Assembly: GCA_026786335.1 (NCBI GenBank)
Contig: JAJAYG010000393.1
Location: 1 to 7,141, forward strand
Direction: 5' to 3'
DNA: 7,141 nt
From: Chitinophagales bacterium
GTDB taxonomy: Bacteria; Bacteroidota; Bacteroidia; Chitinophagales; UBA10324
Shown: positions 1 to 6,237 of the stretch, piece by piece
Position numbering within the stretch: position 1 is the first letter of the stretch
Layout of the letters: each line of letters begins with the position of its first letter
Made by a program: the position numbers and the translations under genes
The notes under the pieces: generated by a model
What the model was told of the DNA's origin: nothing
The model's database searches: none
Seen by the model: only the letters and a program-made list of their open reading frames with translations

Positions 1-1426
1 ATCCTGTTTTGTTATACGGAATAGTAATTATGAATTCGGTTCCCTTACCTACCTCACTTATTACATCAATTTTTCCGTTGTGCTTATTAATTATTCCATA
101 GCTGATTGAAAGCCCAAGCCCTGTACCTTTTCCAATTTCTTTGGTGGTAAAAAAAGGGTCGAAAAGTTTTTTCTTTACTTCATCGGTTATGCCGCTGCCG
201 GTATCACGGATAGAAATATTTACAGAGTCGCCCGATTTATTTATTAAAGTGGTGATAAATATTTTGCCGTTATTTCCAATTGCATCAATTGCATTGGTAA
301 AAAGATTCATAAAGACCTGATTCAATTGACCGGGGTAGCACTCAATAAACGGAAGTTCACCAAATGATTTTACAACTTCAATATTTTGATGCTTGAGTTT
401 GTTTTGAAGAAGAATGAGTGTAGATGTTATACCCTCATTGATGTTTGCTTTCTTCATCTCCTCTTCATCAAGCCGCGAAAAATTTCGCAGGCCTTTTACA
501 ATTTCTGCCGTTCGGCGCGATCCTTCTTCGATTCCATTGATGAGTGATTTAATTTCTTCAATGGTAAGGGTAAGATCAATTTTATTGCGATACTTTAATA
601 CCTCTTCTAATTTAGCAGAATAGTTATTGTGATTAAGTGAAATATAAATTTCCAACAGCCGCATGATCTCATCGATATTTTTCTTTAGCGGACTTATATT
701 ACCCGAAACAAAATTGATTGGGTTGTTGATTTCATGCGCAAGCCCTGCGGTGAGCTGACCAAGTGATGCCATTTTTTCCGCTTGCACAAGCATTGCCTGT
801 GTATCCTTTAATTCGGTAAAGGAATTATCAAGTTCATTATTTTTTTCTTCTAAATCTTTGTTAGCTTTTTTCTCACTGTGCTGCGCCACACGTATGATAA
901 AGAACAAAAGATAAATGAACCCAATGGAAGTTGAAAGAAAAATGTAATTTCTTACGTTGCGGTCATCAAGTTCACTGAAAGAAAAACCTGCAAGCTCTAA
1001 AATATAAAAGAGCAGGACTGCCGCCGATGTAATAAAGCACCATAACAATCCTGCTTTACGATCCACCATCATCAGCGTAATCATAGGAATTAAAGCGAAA
1101 AGAGAAATGCCGGGTGAATTTATTCCGCCGGTGGAAAAACAAAAGATGCCTATTGCCATTATTAATACAACTGATACAAAGTTGCCGATGATGAATTTGT
1201 TAACTCCCATGCGAAATAAAAATAAGGCGCATGTGAGACCCGCGAGTTGGATGGTTGCAGTAACAATTCCTACTTGAAAATTGGCGAAATAAAAGATAAC
1301 TAAACTAATAAGACCGTAAGCAATGCCAACAAAGTTGATCCATACAGAAACGCGGCTTCGGCGCAGGTGTAATGCGTGAGTTTGTAACTTGGCAGGAATA
1401 AAATAATCAACAACTTTATCAATCAT
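1..1426 (-). CDS. Membrane sensor histidine kinase, six-helix input domain (3' end cut by window edge)
   Basis: Seen: an open frame of 475 codons starts at ATG 1426, with an in-frame TAA a few codons upstream, and runs off the left edge. The only visible base of the next codon is T, so the stop may lie right at the border. Residues 26-180 form about six hydrophobic helices with a STGGINSPG loop at 98-106, a pattern found in membrane input domains of many sensor kinases. A charged coiled-coil-like linker follows at 181-216. The H-box is LAHEINNP with phospho-acceptor His231. The ATPase domain has an N-box around Asn374/Asn378, G1 DTGSG at 408-412, FDPFF at 422-426 and G2 GKGTGLGLS at 432-440. 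Family knowledge: such proteins autophosphorylate on His and pass phosphate to a response regulator; none is visible here. The start lies 75 bp after the TPR kinase stop, so co-transcription is likely. The signal is unknown. Confidence 0.9.
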   Translation of the reverse strand, partial: MIDKVVDYFIPAKLQTHALHLRRSRVSVWINFVGIAYGLISLVIFYFANFQVGIVTATIQLAGLTCALFLFRMGVNKFIIGNFVSVVLIMAIGIFCFSTGGINSPGISLFALIPMITLMMVDRKAGLLWCFITSAAVLLFYILELAGFSFSELDDRNVRNYIFLSTSIGFIYLLFFIIRVAQHSEKKANKDLEEKNNELDNSFTELKDTQAMLVQAEKMASLGQLTAGLAHEINNPINFVSGNISPLKKNIDEIMRLLEIYISLNHNNYSAKLEEVLKYRNKIDLTLTIEEIKSLINGIEEGSRRTAEIVKGLRNFSRLDEEEMKKANINEGITSTLILLQNKLKHQNIEVVKSFGELPFIECYPGQLNQVFMNLFTNAIDAIGNNGKIFITTLINKSGDSVNISIRDTGSGITDEVKKKLFDPFFTTKEIGKGTGLGLSISYGIINKHNGKIDVISEVGKGTEFIITIPYNKTG

Positions 1427-2269
1427 TGTGGTGAAGATGTAAACGATTTAAATTCAAAACATTTTCTACGATGAAATTACCGATAAAGATATAATTCAGT
1501 ATCAACTTACAGGAAGCAGAATTACAAATTCGGTTCCCTTACCCTGTTCGCTTTTGAGATCCAATGTACCATTGTGCTTTTCTATGATTCCATAGCTGAT
1601 TGAAAGACCGAGCCCTGTTCCTTTACCTACTTCTTTGGTTGTAAAAAACGGATCAAAAATTTTCTGTTTCACTTCATCATTTATTCCACTGCCAGTGTCG
1701 CGAACCGAAATCTTTAGCTGATTTCCTTCAACTGCTGTAGTTATAAATATTTTCCCATCACTGCCGATTGCGTCAATTGCATTGGTTAACAGATTCATGA
1801 ATACCTGATTTAGCTGGCCGGGATAGCAATTAATTAAAGGCAGATTTCCTTCACTCTTAATTACCTCAATATTTTGCTGCCTCAATTTATTCTGCAATAA
1901 AATAAGTGTTGAGTCAATGCCTTCATTGATGCTTGATTTTTTCATTTCTTCTTCATCTGTTCTTGAAAAATTCCGAAGCCCTTTTACAATTTGCGCAGTT
2001 CGCTTTGATCCTTCTTCAATTCCAATCATTAACTTATTCATTTCAGCCAATGTGTTTTCAAAGTCAATTGACTCCTTAAGTTGTTTGATTTGATTGAATT
2101 CATTTTCGAATTTCTTATCGGCAAGCAGTGTCTCCATTTTATTTGTAACACCAAGAATTTCTTCAATATCTTTTTTAAGTGGTTTAATATTTCCCGAAAC
2201 AAAATTGATGGGGTTATTTAACTCATGCGCAATACCGGCTGTTAACTGGCCAAGTGAAGCTAACTTTTC
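1..2269 (-). repeat. Tandem paralogous kinase cores (copies at 2-778 and 1502-2269)
   Basis: The catalytic halves of the two kinases are a diverged direct duplication. Over 96 ungapped residues from GIEEGS to KIFITT, I count 80 identities by hand. The H-box region and the G1, F and G2 boxes also match almost residue for residue, and DNA stretches such as the one encoding GKGTEF are nearly identical. The segment between the H-box helix and GIEEG differs in length and sequence. Upstream of the coiled coil there is no resemblance, so only the linker-plus-kinase module is shared. Confidence 0.8.
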
Positions 2270-3505
2270 TGATTGCACTAATTGCTTTTGAGTAATTCGA
2301 AGATCTTGCAAAACTTTTTCGAGACTTTCATTGGTTGTTTGCAATTGCATGTTAGTGCGATGCTTAAAGCGATAACGCTGATAAGCCATTACAACCAGAA
2401 TAATTAATAACCCAACACCAATGATTAGTAAATAACGAACAGTTTTCTCTTTACTCAATTTCTGATTGGTGCTCTCAATAGCTGATTGCTGTATGGAGCG
2501 GTCAAGATCATATTGCAGGTTCGCCATCTTGCGTTCATTCTCAATGTTAAAAACCGAATCTCTTACTGTATAATATTCAGTTTGAAATCGTAATGCATTG
2601 GCAAAATCATTTTCACTCTCATAAACTGACATTAAAGCTTGTGATGTCTTTATAATTACTTGAAAATATTTTCCGGTTTTACTTTCGTTAAATGCTTCAT
2701 GAAAATATTTTTTTGCCAAATCCTGATTACCTGTATTCATATAAACCATTCCTATTCCGTATTTATCCAATGCAACTCCTTCCCGATTATCCTGTTTGAT
2801 AAAGTAGTTCAAACATTCTTCATAGTATTTTTTTGATTTTGAATACTGCCTTGTTCTCAAATAAAGATCTGCCAATCCGCCATGACATTCATTGAGTCCT
2901 TTTTGATCACCAATCTCCTTCATCAGTTTTTCAGCTGCAAGCAACTTTTGACTCGCATCTTCATAGTTTTGTAATTCAAGGAGACATAATCCACCCAGAT
3001 AAAGAGACTTTGCTGATCCCGCTTTGTTTCCCAATCCATTATAAATTTTTTCAGCATCGTTGAAATAAGATAATGCTTTTAAAAAATCTTTTTGACTATA
3101 AGAAGCAACACCAAATTGAAGAAGGCAATCTGCAATTCCATTTTTATTGTTGATTGAATCGTAGATAACTTGAGCTTGGGTTATCCACGCCATGCCATTG
3201 GCATCCTTTGATTGAGCAATTGATGCCTTCCCCAAAAGATATTTTGTACGTGCCTCACCTTCGGGGAATTCAATTGTATTGATTGTGATTAATGACTCAT
3301 TAAGGTAATTCAATGCATCATCAAACTTTCCTACAATAATTAGTGAGTCAGCAATTCTATTTGCCCGATTGATGAAAGCACTGTCTTTAACTAACGATTG
3401 ACTAAATTCAGCAAAACCATTCCTATTCACCTGGCTTATAACATTTTCCCCATGAAATAGGAGTAATGCTGACATTAAAATAAAAAGACAGCGTTTATTT
3501 CTCAT
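1502..3505 (-). CDS. TPR-repeat sensor histidine kinase
   Basis: A 667-residue two-component sensor kinase. A start at TTG 3511 is possible, but ATG 3505 puts Arg-Asn-Lys-Arg directly before the hydrophobic core and is preferred. Residues 1-25 are a signal peptide ending near VISQ. Residues about 50-320 are TPR-like helical repeats: a glycine at a fixed place recurs exactly every 40 residues (83, 123, 163, 203, 243), giving about seven units. One membrane helix lies at 356-374, then a coiled-coil linker. The H-box is IAHELNNP with His427; the N-box is around Asn571/Asn575; G1 DTGSG is at 603-607, FDPFF at 617-621 and G2 GKGTGLGLS at 627-635. Inferred topology: TPR array in the periplasm, kinase in the cytoplasm, as is common in Bacteroidota. 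The core is a close paralogue of the kinase that follows it. The ligand and the partner regulator are unknown. Confidence 0.93.
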   Translation of the reverse strand: MRNKRCLFILMSALLLFHGENVISQVNRNGFAEFSQSLVKDSAFINRANRIADSLIIVGKFDDALNYLNESLITINTIEFPEGEARTKYLLGKASIAQSKDANGMAWITQAQVIYDSINNKNGIADCLLQFGVASYSQKDFLKALSYFNDAEKIYNGLGNKAGSAKSLYLGGLCLLELQNYEDASQKLLAAEKLMKEIGDQKGLNECHGGLADLYLRTRQYSKSKKYYEECLNYFIKQDNREGVALDKYGIGMVYMNTGNQDLAKKYFHEAFNESKTGKYFQVIIKTSQALMSVYESENDFANALRFQTEYYTVRDSVFNIENERKMANLQYDLDRSIQQSAIESTNQKLSKEKTVRYLLIIGVGLLIILVVMAYQRYRFKHRTNMQLQTTNESLEKVLQDLRITQKQLVQSEKLASLGQLTAGIAHELNNPINFVSGNIKPLKKDIEEILGVTNKMETLLADKKFENEFNQIKQLKESIDFENTLAEMNKLMIGIEEGSKRTAQIVKGLRNFSRTDEEEMKKSSINEGIDSTLILLQNKLRQQNIEVIKSEGNLPLINCYPGQLNQVFMNLLTNAIDAIGSDGKIFITTAVEGNQLKISVRDTGSGINDEVKQKIFDPFFTTKEVGKGTGLGLSISYGIIEKHNGTLDLKSEQGKGTEFVILLPVS

Positions 3506-3521
3506 GAGCAAAATTTACCAC

Positions 3522-3533
3522 GAAGTTAACTTC
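3522..3533. promoter_or_regulatory. 12-bp perfect palindrome upstream of TPR kinase
   Basis: GAAGTTAACTTC is a perfect inverted repeat located 17 bp before ATG 3505 and just downstream of a possible -7 element. The position would suit an operator or a 5'-UTR element. A palindrome of this size can occur by chance in AT-rich DNA, and no second copy was noticed in the window. Confidence 0.2.
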
Positions 3534-3537
3534 AATT

Positions 3538-3571
3538 CAAAATTACATTGCAACCCCGATTGTAAAAACAA
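3538..3571 (-). promoter_or_regulatory. Possible Bacteroidota-type promoter for the kinase pair
   Basis: On the minus strand TAATTTTG (3545-3538) fits the Bacteroidota -7 consensus TAnnTTTG exactly. A TTG (3571-3569) lies 23 bp upstream, somewhat farther than the usual spacing to the -33 element. It would drive the TPR kinase and probably the next kinase. It lies in the roughly 100-bp gap after the CPPNC protein gene. The match is short, so this is only a candidate. Confidence 0.3.
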
Positions 3572-3609
3572 GCCCTAATAAAAAAACTTGATTACATGCA
3601 TAGGAAAAA

Positions 3610-4107
3610 CTACAGAGGTTTTACTTTGCAATTAGGCGGGCAATAAGTTTGAGAAAGAAAAACAATTGGGGGATCAGAAATAGTATCAAGCAAAGTATTT
3701 TCTGATTTACCACCAACAATTACTATTTGAAGATGGCCATTATTACTTCTCCCAAAACTACAAACAATCCCATTTGCAGTAGTGTCATCAATAAATATTT
3801 TATCAAAGGCACGTTTGCTGAAGAACACACATTCGGTTGAGTCAACATCGCTACAGGTGGCCTGAAAATTATCGACGTAATGATTAAAAGTATCCATTGT
3901 CACTTGTTTGCCACCTCCCGGCTGTTCTTCTCTGCCGTTATAGCGGTGACTATCGTCACATGCAGCTGAAACATCATTTGAATTACTTATACCAAGTGAC
4001 CGGTTTGTTGGCTTACTTGAATCCAACCAATTTACAATTCCAAAGCAATTAAGAATTGCAATCAAGCTGATGATTGCAAATAGAACGAAGAAGAAATTTT
4101 TTAACAT
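3610..4107 (-). CDS. Uncharacterised exported or membrane-anchored protein with C-terminal CPPNC motif
   Basis: A 165-residue protein starting at ATG 4107. I cannot assign a function. Seen: a strongly hydrophobic N-terminus at residues 4-24 (signal peptide or anchor). ILNC at 18-21 is a poor lipobox because of the Asn before Cys. Then comes a low-complexity stretch with GGG at 64-66, a segment starting VTMDTF at 69-74, a middle block with VFFSKRAFDKIF at 94-105 and ANGI at 111-114, a beta-rich piece (LQIVIVGG, 126-133) and the tail CPPNC at 156-160. Other cysteines are at 50, 85, 93 and 116. From memory, this order (a 'VWF/VFFS' helix, 'GI/GVR..F', 'VVFV', and a CPPxC end) resembles small uncharacterised Bacteroidota proteins; that link is inference. 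The CPPNC spacing could allow a disulfide or metal binding. It stands apart from its neighbours, with gaps of about 100 bp or more on both sides, and may be its own transcription unit. Confidence 0.75.
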   Translation of the reverse strand: MLKNFFFVLFAIISLIAILNCFGIVNWLDSSKPTNRSLGISNSNDVSAACDDSHRYNGREEQPGGGKQVTMDTFNHYVDNFQATCSDVDSTECVFFSKRAFDKIFIDDTTANGIVCSFGRSNNGHLQIVIVGGKSENTLLDTISDPPIVFLSQTYCPPNCKVKPL

Positions 4108-4216
4108 AATTGGGTGTTTTAGGTTAAATGAAAATTAAGAATACCATAAATATAAAATTATGTTTTTGAAAAAGGGAAATTATTTGCAATTGAGAATGCA
4201 CAATTACTTTCTAAGA

Positions 4217-4231
4217 AAGGGATTTTCCCTT
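4217..4231 (-). terminator. Terminator-like hairpin at the end of trmB
   Basis: On the minus strand AAGGGA, a 3-base AAA loop and TCCCTT form a perfect 6-bp stem followed by TCTT. It overlaps the TAA at 4232-4230 that ends the frame-restored TrmB. A second, mutually exclusive small hairpin (CTTTCT/AGAAAG, 4207-4219) overlaps it. The U-tract is short, so termination may be weak. Its place directly at the restored gene end supports the restored reading. Confidence 0.4.
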
Positions 4232-4301
4232 ACTTAAAACTAAACTTCACATACTTAATTATTTTCCCCAATGCAAGATGTTTCTTTTCATAAAAAGTTT
4301 T
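4230..4301 (-). pseudogene. trmB: Out-of-frame C-terminal coding tail of trmB
   Basis: This stretch holds the last 22 codons of the expected TrmB in the -1 frame relative to the rest of the gene, beginning at ACT 4298-4296 and ending at TAA 4232-4230. The junction is the A run 4301-4298 followed by C and five T. Adding one A would fuse the frames seamlessly (GAA GTA AAA ACT TTT TAT). Either the assembly has a homopolymer error, the gene carries a real deletion, or a ribosome or polymerase slips on the A run. The tail shows no decay, which favours an error or a very recent event. Confidence 0.8.
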
Positions 4302-4870
4302 ACTTCCAGAATCTCATATTGCAGGGCAGAAGCATAAAGATCATTAGTATGAAAAAGAATATTTGCATTTACTGCCTGCAAGGTTTCAATTGTAAATTCA
4401 TAGAGCAAAAGATCGTCTGTTTTCAAATGTACAATTCCGCCTTGCTTTAAAATTTTTTTATAGCGCGGAAGAAACAAAGTTGAGGTCAATCTCTTTCTCG
4501 CTTTGCCACTTGCATGGTACGGATCGGGGAAGGTGATCCAGATTTCTTCCACTTCGCCTTCAGCAAAATATTCTTCGATGTGGTCGATGTAAGTTCTTAA
4601 AAAAATAACATTCGAAATTTTTTCTTCGAGTGCAGATTTTGCGCCCCGCCAAATGCGCGCACCTTTAATATCAATACCAATAAAATTTCCGGAAGGGAAT
4701 TTTTTTGCCAGCGCCAGTGAATATTCTCCTTTGCCACAAGCAAGTTCAAGTGTAACTGGGTTTGAGTTTTTAAAAACTTCATTCCACTTTCCTTTCAAAT
4801 CTTTTCTTAACTGAAAAACATTACTGAATGTTTTTAGCTCTTCAAGATGTTTGATCTTGTTCTTTGCCAA
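4259..4870 (-). CDS. trmB: tRNA (guanine46-N7)-methyltransferase TrmB, 3' end frameshifted
   Basis: Uses S-adenosylmethionine to make m7G46 in the tRNA variable loop; cytoplasmic. Seen: motif I LELACGKGEY (41-50), FIGIDIKGARIWRGA (63-77), the signature WITFPDP (111-117), the basic KARKRLTS run (123-130), and GGIVHLKTDD (144-153). The start is TTG 4870: MAKNK matches the remembered N-terminus of homologues and no in-frame ATG exists nearby. The frame as written stops at 4259 after 203 residues with the atypical tail LFMKRNILHWGK. In the -1 frame from 4298 the DNA encodes TFYEKKHLALGK followed by IIKYVKFSFK and a stop at 4232-4230, which is the expected TrmB ending with its TxYE motif. One A is therefore missing from the AAAA at 4301-4298; the intact protein would have 213 residues. 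The start lies 43 bp after the upstream amidohydrolase, so the two may be co-transcribed unless the T tract between them terminates. The family call is nearly certain. Confidence 0.95.
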   Translation of the reverse strand: MAKNKIKHLEELKTFSNVFQLRKDLKGKWNEVFKNSNPVTLELACGKGEYSLALAKKFPSGNFIGIDIKGARIWRGAKSALEEKISNVIFLRTYIDHIEEYFAEGEVEEIWITFPDPYHASGKARKRLTSTLFLPRYKKILKQGGIVHLKTDDLLLYEFTIETLQAVNANILFHTNDLYASALQYEILEVKLFMKRNILHWGK

Positions 4871-4873
4871 TCG

Positions 4874-4905
4874 AAAAAAAAATTTGACTTGAATGATTAA
4901 ATCAA
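4874..4905 (-). terminator. Weak hairpin plus 9-T tract between amidohydrolase and trmB
   Basis: On the minus strand TTGATTT (4905-4899) can pair with AAGTCAA (4890-4884) as a 7-bp stem containing one G-U pair, with an 8-base loop. Nine consecutive T follow at 4882-4874, ending three bases before the TTG start of trmB. The stem has a single G-C pair, so this is at best a weak or partial terminator. If it works, trmB would need another promoter; the tract could instead simply be an AT-rich leader. Confidence 0.25.
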
Positions 4906-4913
4906 TAATGGTT

Positions 4914-6197
4914 TTACTTTAAACCATATTTGGCTTTATAAATTTCATACAACTGCTTTTGAGAATTATCGAGGTTGATTTCTCTACCCTGAATAAATGC
5001 ATGTTCAATGTTGCTGGTCATCATATCTAATATATCACCGCTTGAAATTATGATGTTTGCATCTTTACCTGCTTCCAATGTTCCGGTTCGATCATCAATG
5101 CCAAGAATTTTTGCAGTGCTTGATGTAATAGATTTCAAAGCATCTTCCTTACTCACACCATAAACTGTTGTGGTGCCAGCCATAAAAGGAAGGTTGCGTG
5201 TTTGCCAGAAACCATAAATGCTCAGGCAATAAGTAATGCCTGCTTTGTTGAGCAAGTCAGCCGTGCGGTACGGCATTTTTACTTCATCATCATCATTGTT
5301 TGGTAATGAATGAACATTGCCCAGAATCACCGCCACATTATTTTGCTTGAGAATATCAGTGCACAGGTAGGCATCACTTCCTCCCATAATCACGAGTTTT
5401 ACATTGTAATCTTTTGCAAACTGAACAGCATTGATGATCTCTCTTACATAATCACAATGCACTACTAATTTCTTGCTCCCATCAACTACACCTTTCATTG
5501 CTTCGAAATTGATATTGCGTGCTGTATGTGTTGCAAGCTGATTGTAAGATTGTGCCTGAGTAAAATATTGCCTGATCTCTGTAACCTGTTTTTCATAGTC
5601 GGCGTTATTGGTAACCATGGCACCATTGTCATCTTGTTTATAGGAAAAGAAAGAGGGCCAGTTCATGTGAATTGCATTGTCGCTTTTGTAAGCAGCATCT
5701 TCCCAGTTCCAAGCATCGAGTTGCATAATGGATGATGTGCCGGTGATAATGCCGCCGAGCGGAACTGATTCAGCAATTAAGATTCCATTGCTGCGCACGG
5801 TTGGAATTGCTTTAGAGTCGGTGTTATAAGCGATTAAACTTCGCACACCGGGATTGTAGGTGCCGACTTCATATTGATCATTAGTGGCGCGCGCCGCTTC
5901 TATTTCTACCAAACCTAATTGTGTGTTGGGTGCAATTAAGCCGGGATAAATTTGTTTGCCTTTGGCGTTTATTGAAATAAAATCGCCTGCAACATTTGGA
6001 TCATTGGTGGTGAGCGATACAATCTTTCCATCCTGAATTAAAATGGTGCAGTTATCAATTACTTGTCCGTTTCCAACATGCACTGTGCCCCCACGAATAA
6101 TAATTGGTTTGCTCTGCGCCGGTGCAGGAACAATTCTTTGAGCAAATAAATTACAGGTAACAAAAGTTAAGAGTAACTGAATAAATATTTTTTCCAT
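4914..6197 (-). CDS. Secreted amidohydrolase-like protein with depleted metal site
   Basis: A 427-residue member of the imidazolonepropionase-like amidohydrolase family. A TTG at 6236 is in frame, but ATG 6197 places the signal peptide (residues 1-20, ending NLFAQ) at the N-terminus and is preferred. Seen: the N-terminal beta-sandwich strand IIIRGGTVHVGNG (32-44); YPGLIAPNTQLGLVEIE (84-100), where the usual metal-binding HxH is NTQ; AYNTDSKAIPTVRSNG (123-138); SSIMQLDAWNWEDAA (155-169); VVHCDY with His247; then SDAYL and IYGFWQTRNLPF, where the later His and Asp ligands would be expected but are missing; and finally the closing ILGIDDRTGTLEAGKDA (364-380). Only His247 of the usual ligand set is visible. 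Close Bacteroidota relatives, as I remember them, share the NTxLGL version, so the loss looks like a subfamily trait, not local damage. It starts about 40 bp after a paralogue that keeps its ligands, which suggests a functional pair in the periplasm. The substrate is unknown. Confidence 0.88.
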   Translation of the reverse strand: MEKIFIQLLLTFVTCNLFAQRIVPAPAQSKPIIIRGGTVHVGNGQVIDNCTILIQDGKIVSLTTNDPNVAGDFISINAKGKQIYPGLIAPNTQLGLVEIEAARATNDQYEVGTYNPGVRSLIAYNTDSKAIPTVRSNGILIAESVPLGGIITGTSSIMQLDAWNWEDAAYKSDNAIHMNWPSFFSYKQDDNGAMVTNNADYEKQVTEIRQYFTQAQSYNQLATHTARNINFEAMKGVVDGSKKLVVHCDYVREIINAVQFAKDYNVKLVIMGGSDAYLCTDILKQNNVAVILGNVHSLPNNDDDEVKMPYRTADLLNKAGITYCLSIYGFWQTRNLPFMAGTTTVYGVSKEDALKSITSSTAKILGIDDRTGTLEAGKDANIIISSGDILDMMTSNIEHAFIQGREINLDNSQKQLYEIYKAKYGLK

Positions 6198-6237
6198 TAT
6201 TAAAATTTTTTCTGAATTATTAATTGGTTCTTTCAAT

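Noticed and set aside
414..623. Plus-strand open frame of 69 codons
   Set aside because: It lies entirely antisense to the conserved kinase core. Its serine-rich translation mirrors the opposite strand's codons, and no family resemblance is seen.
2094..2291. Plus-strand open frame of 65 codons
   Set aside because: It is antisense to the H-box region of the TPR kinase, which is clearly the coding strand.
3569..3590. CAAG...CTTG inverted repeat as terminator of the 165-residue protein gene
   Set aside because: The stem is only 4 bp and the loop is long, so it is too weak to call.
4045..4050. Lipobox (ILNC) making the 165-residue protein a lipoprotein
   Set aside because: Asn directly before Cys does not fit the usual small residue at that position. 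A plain signal peptide or anchor is more likely.
4298..4301. Programmed -1 frameshifting as the main explanation in trmB
   Set aside because: There is no two-tRNA slippery heptamer (GTA would not re-pair) and no clear downstream stimulator before the stop. A single-base indel is simpler.
4597..4782. Minus-strand 61-codon frame inside trmB
   Set aside because: It overlaps the conserved SAM-binding region in another frame. The trmB frame carries all the motifs.
5526..5735. Plus-strand open frame of 69 codons
   Set aside because: It is antisense to a well-conserved part of the amidohydrolase and has no supporting features.
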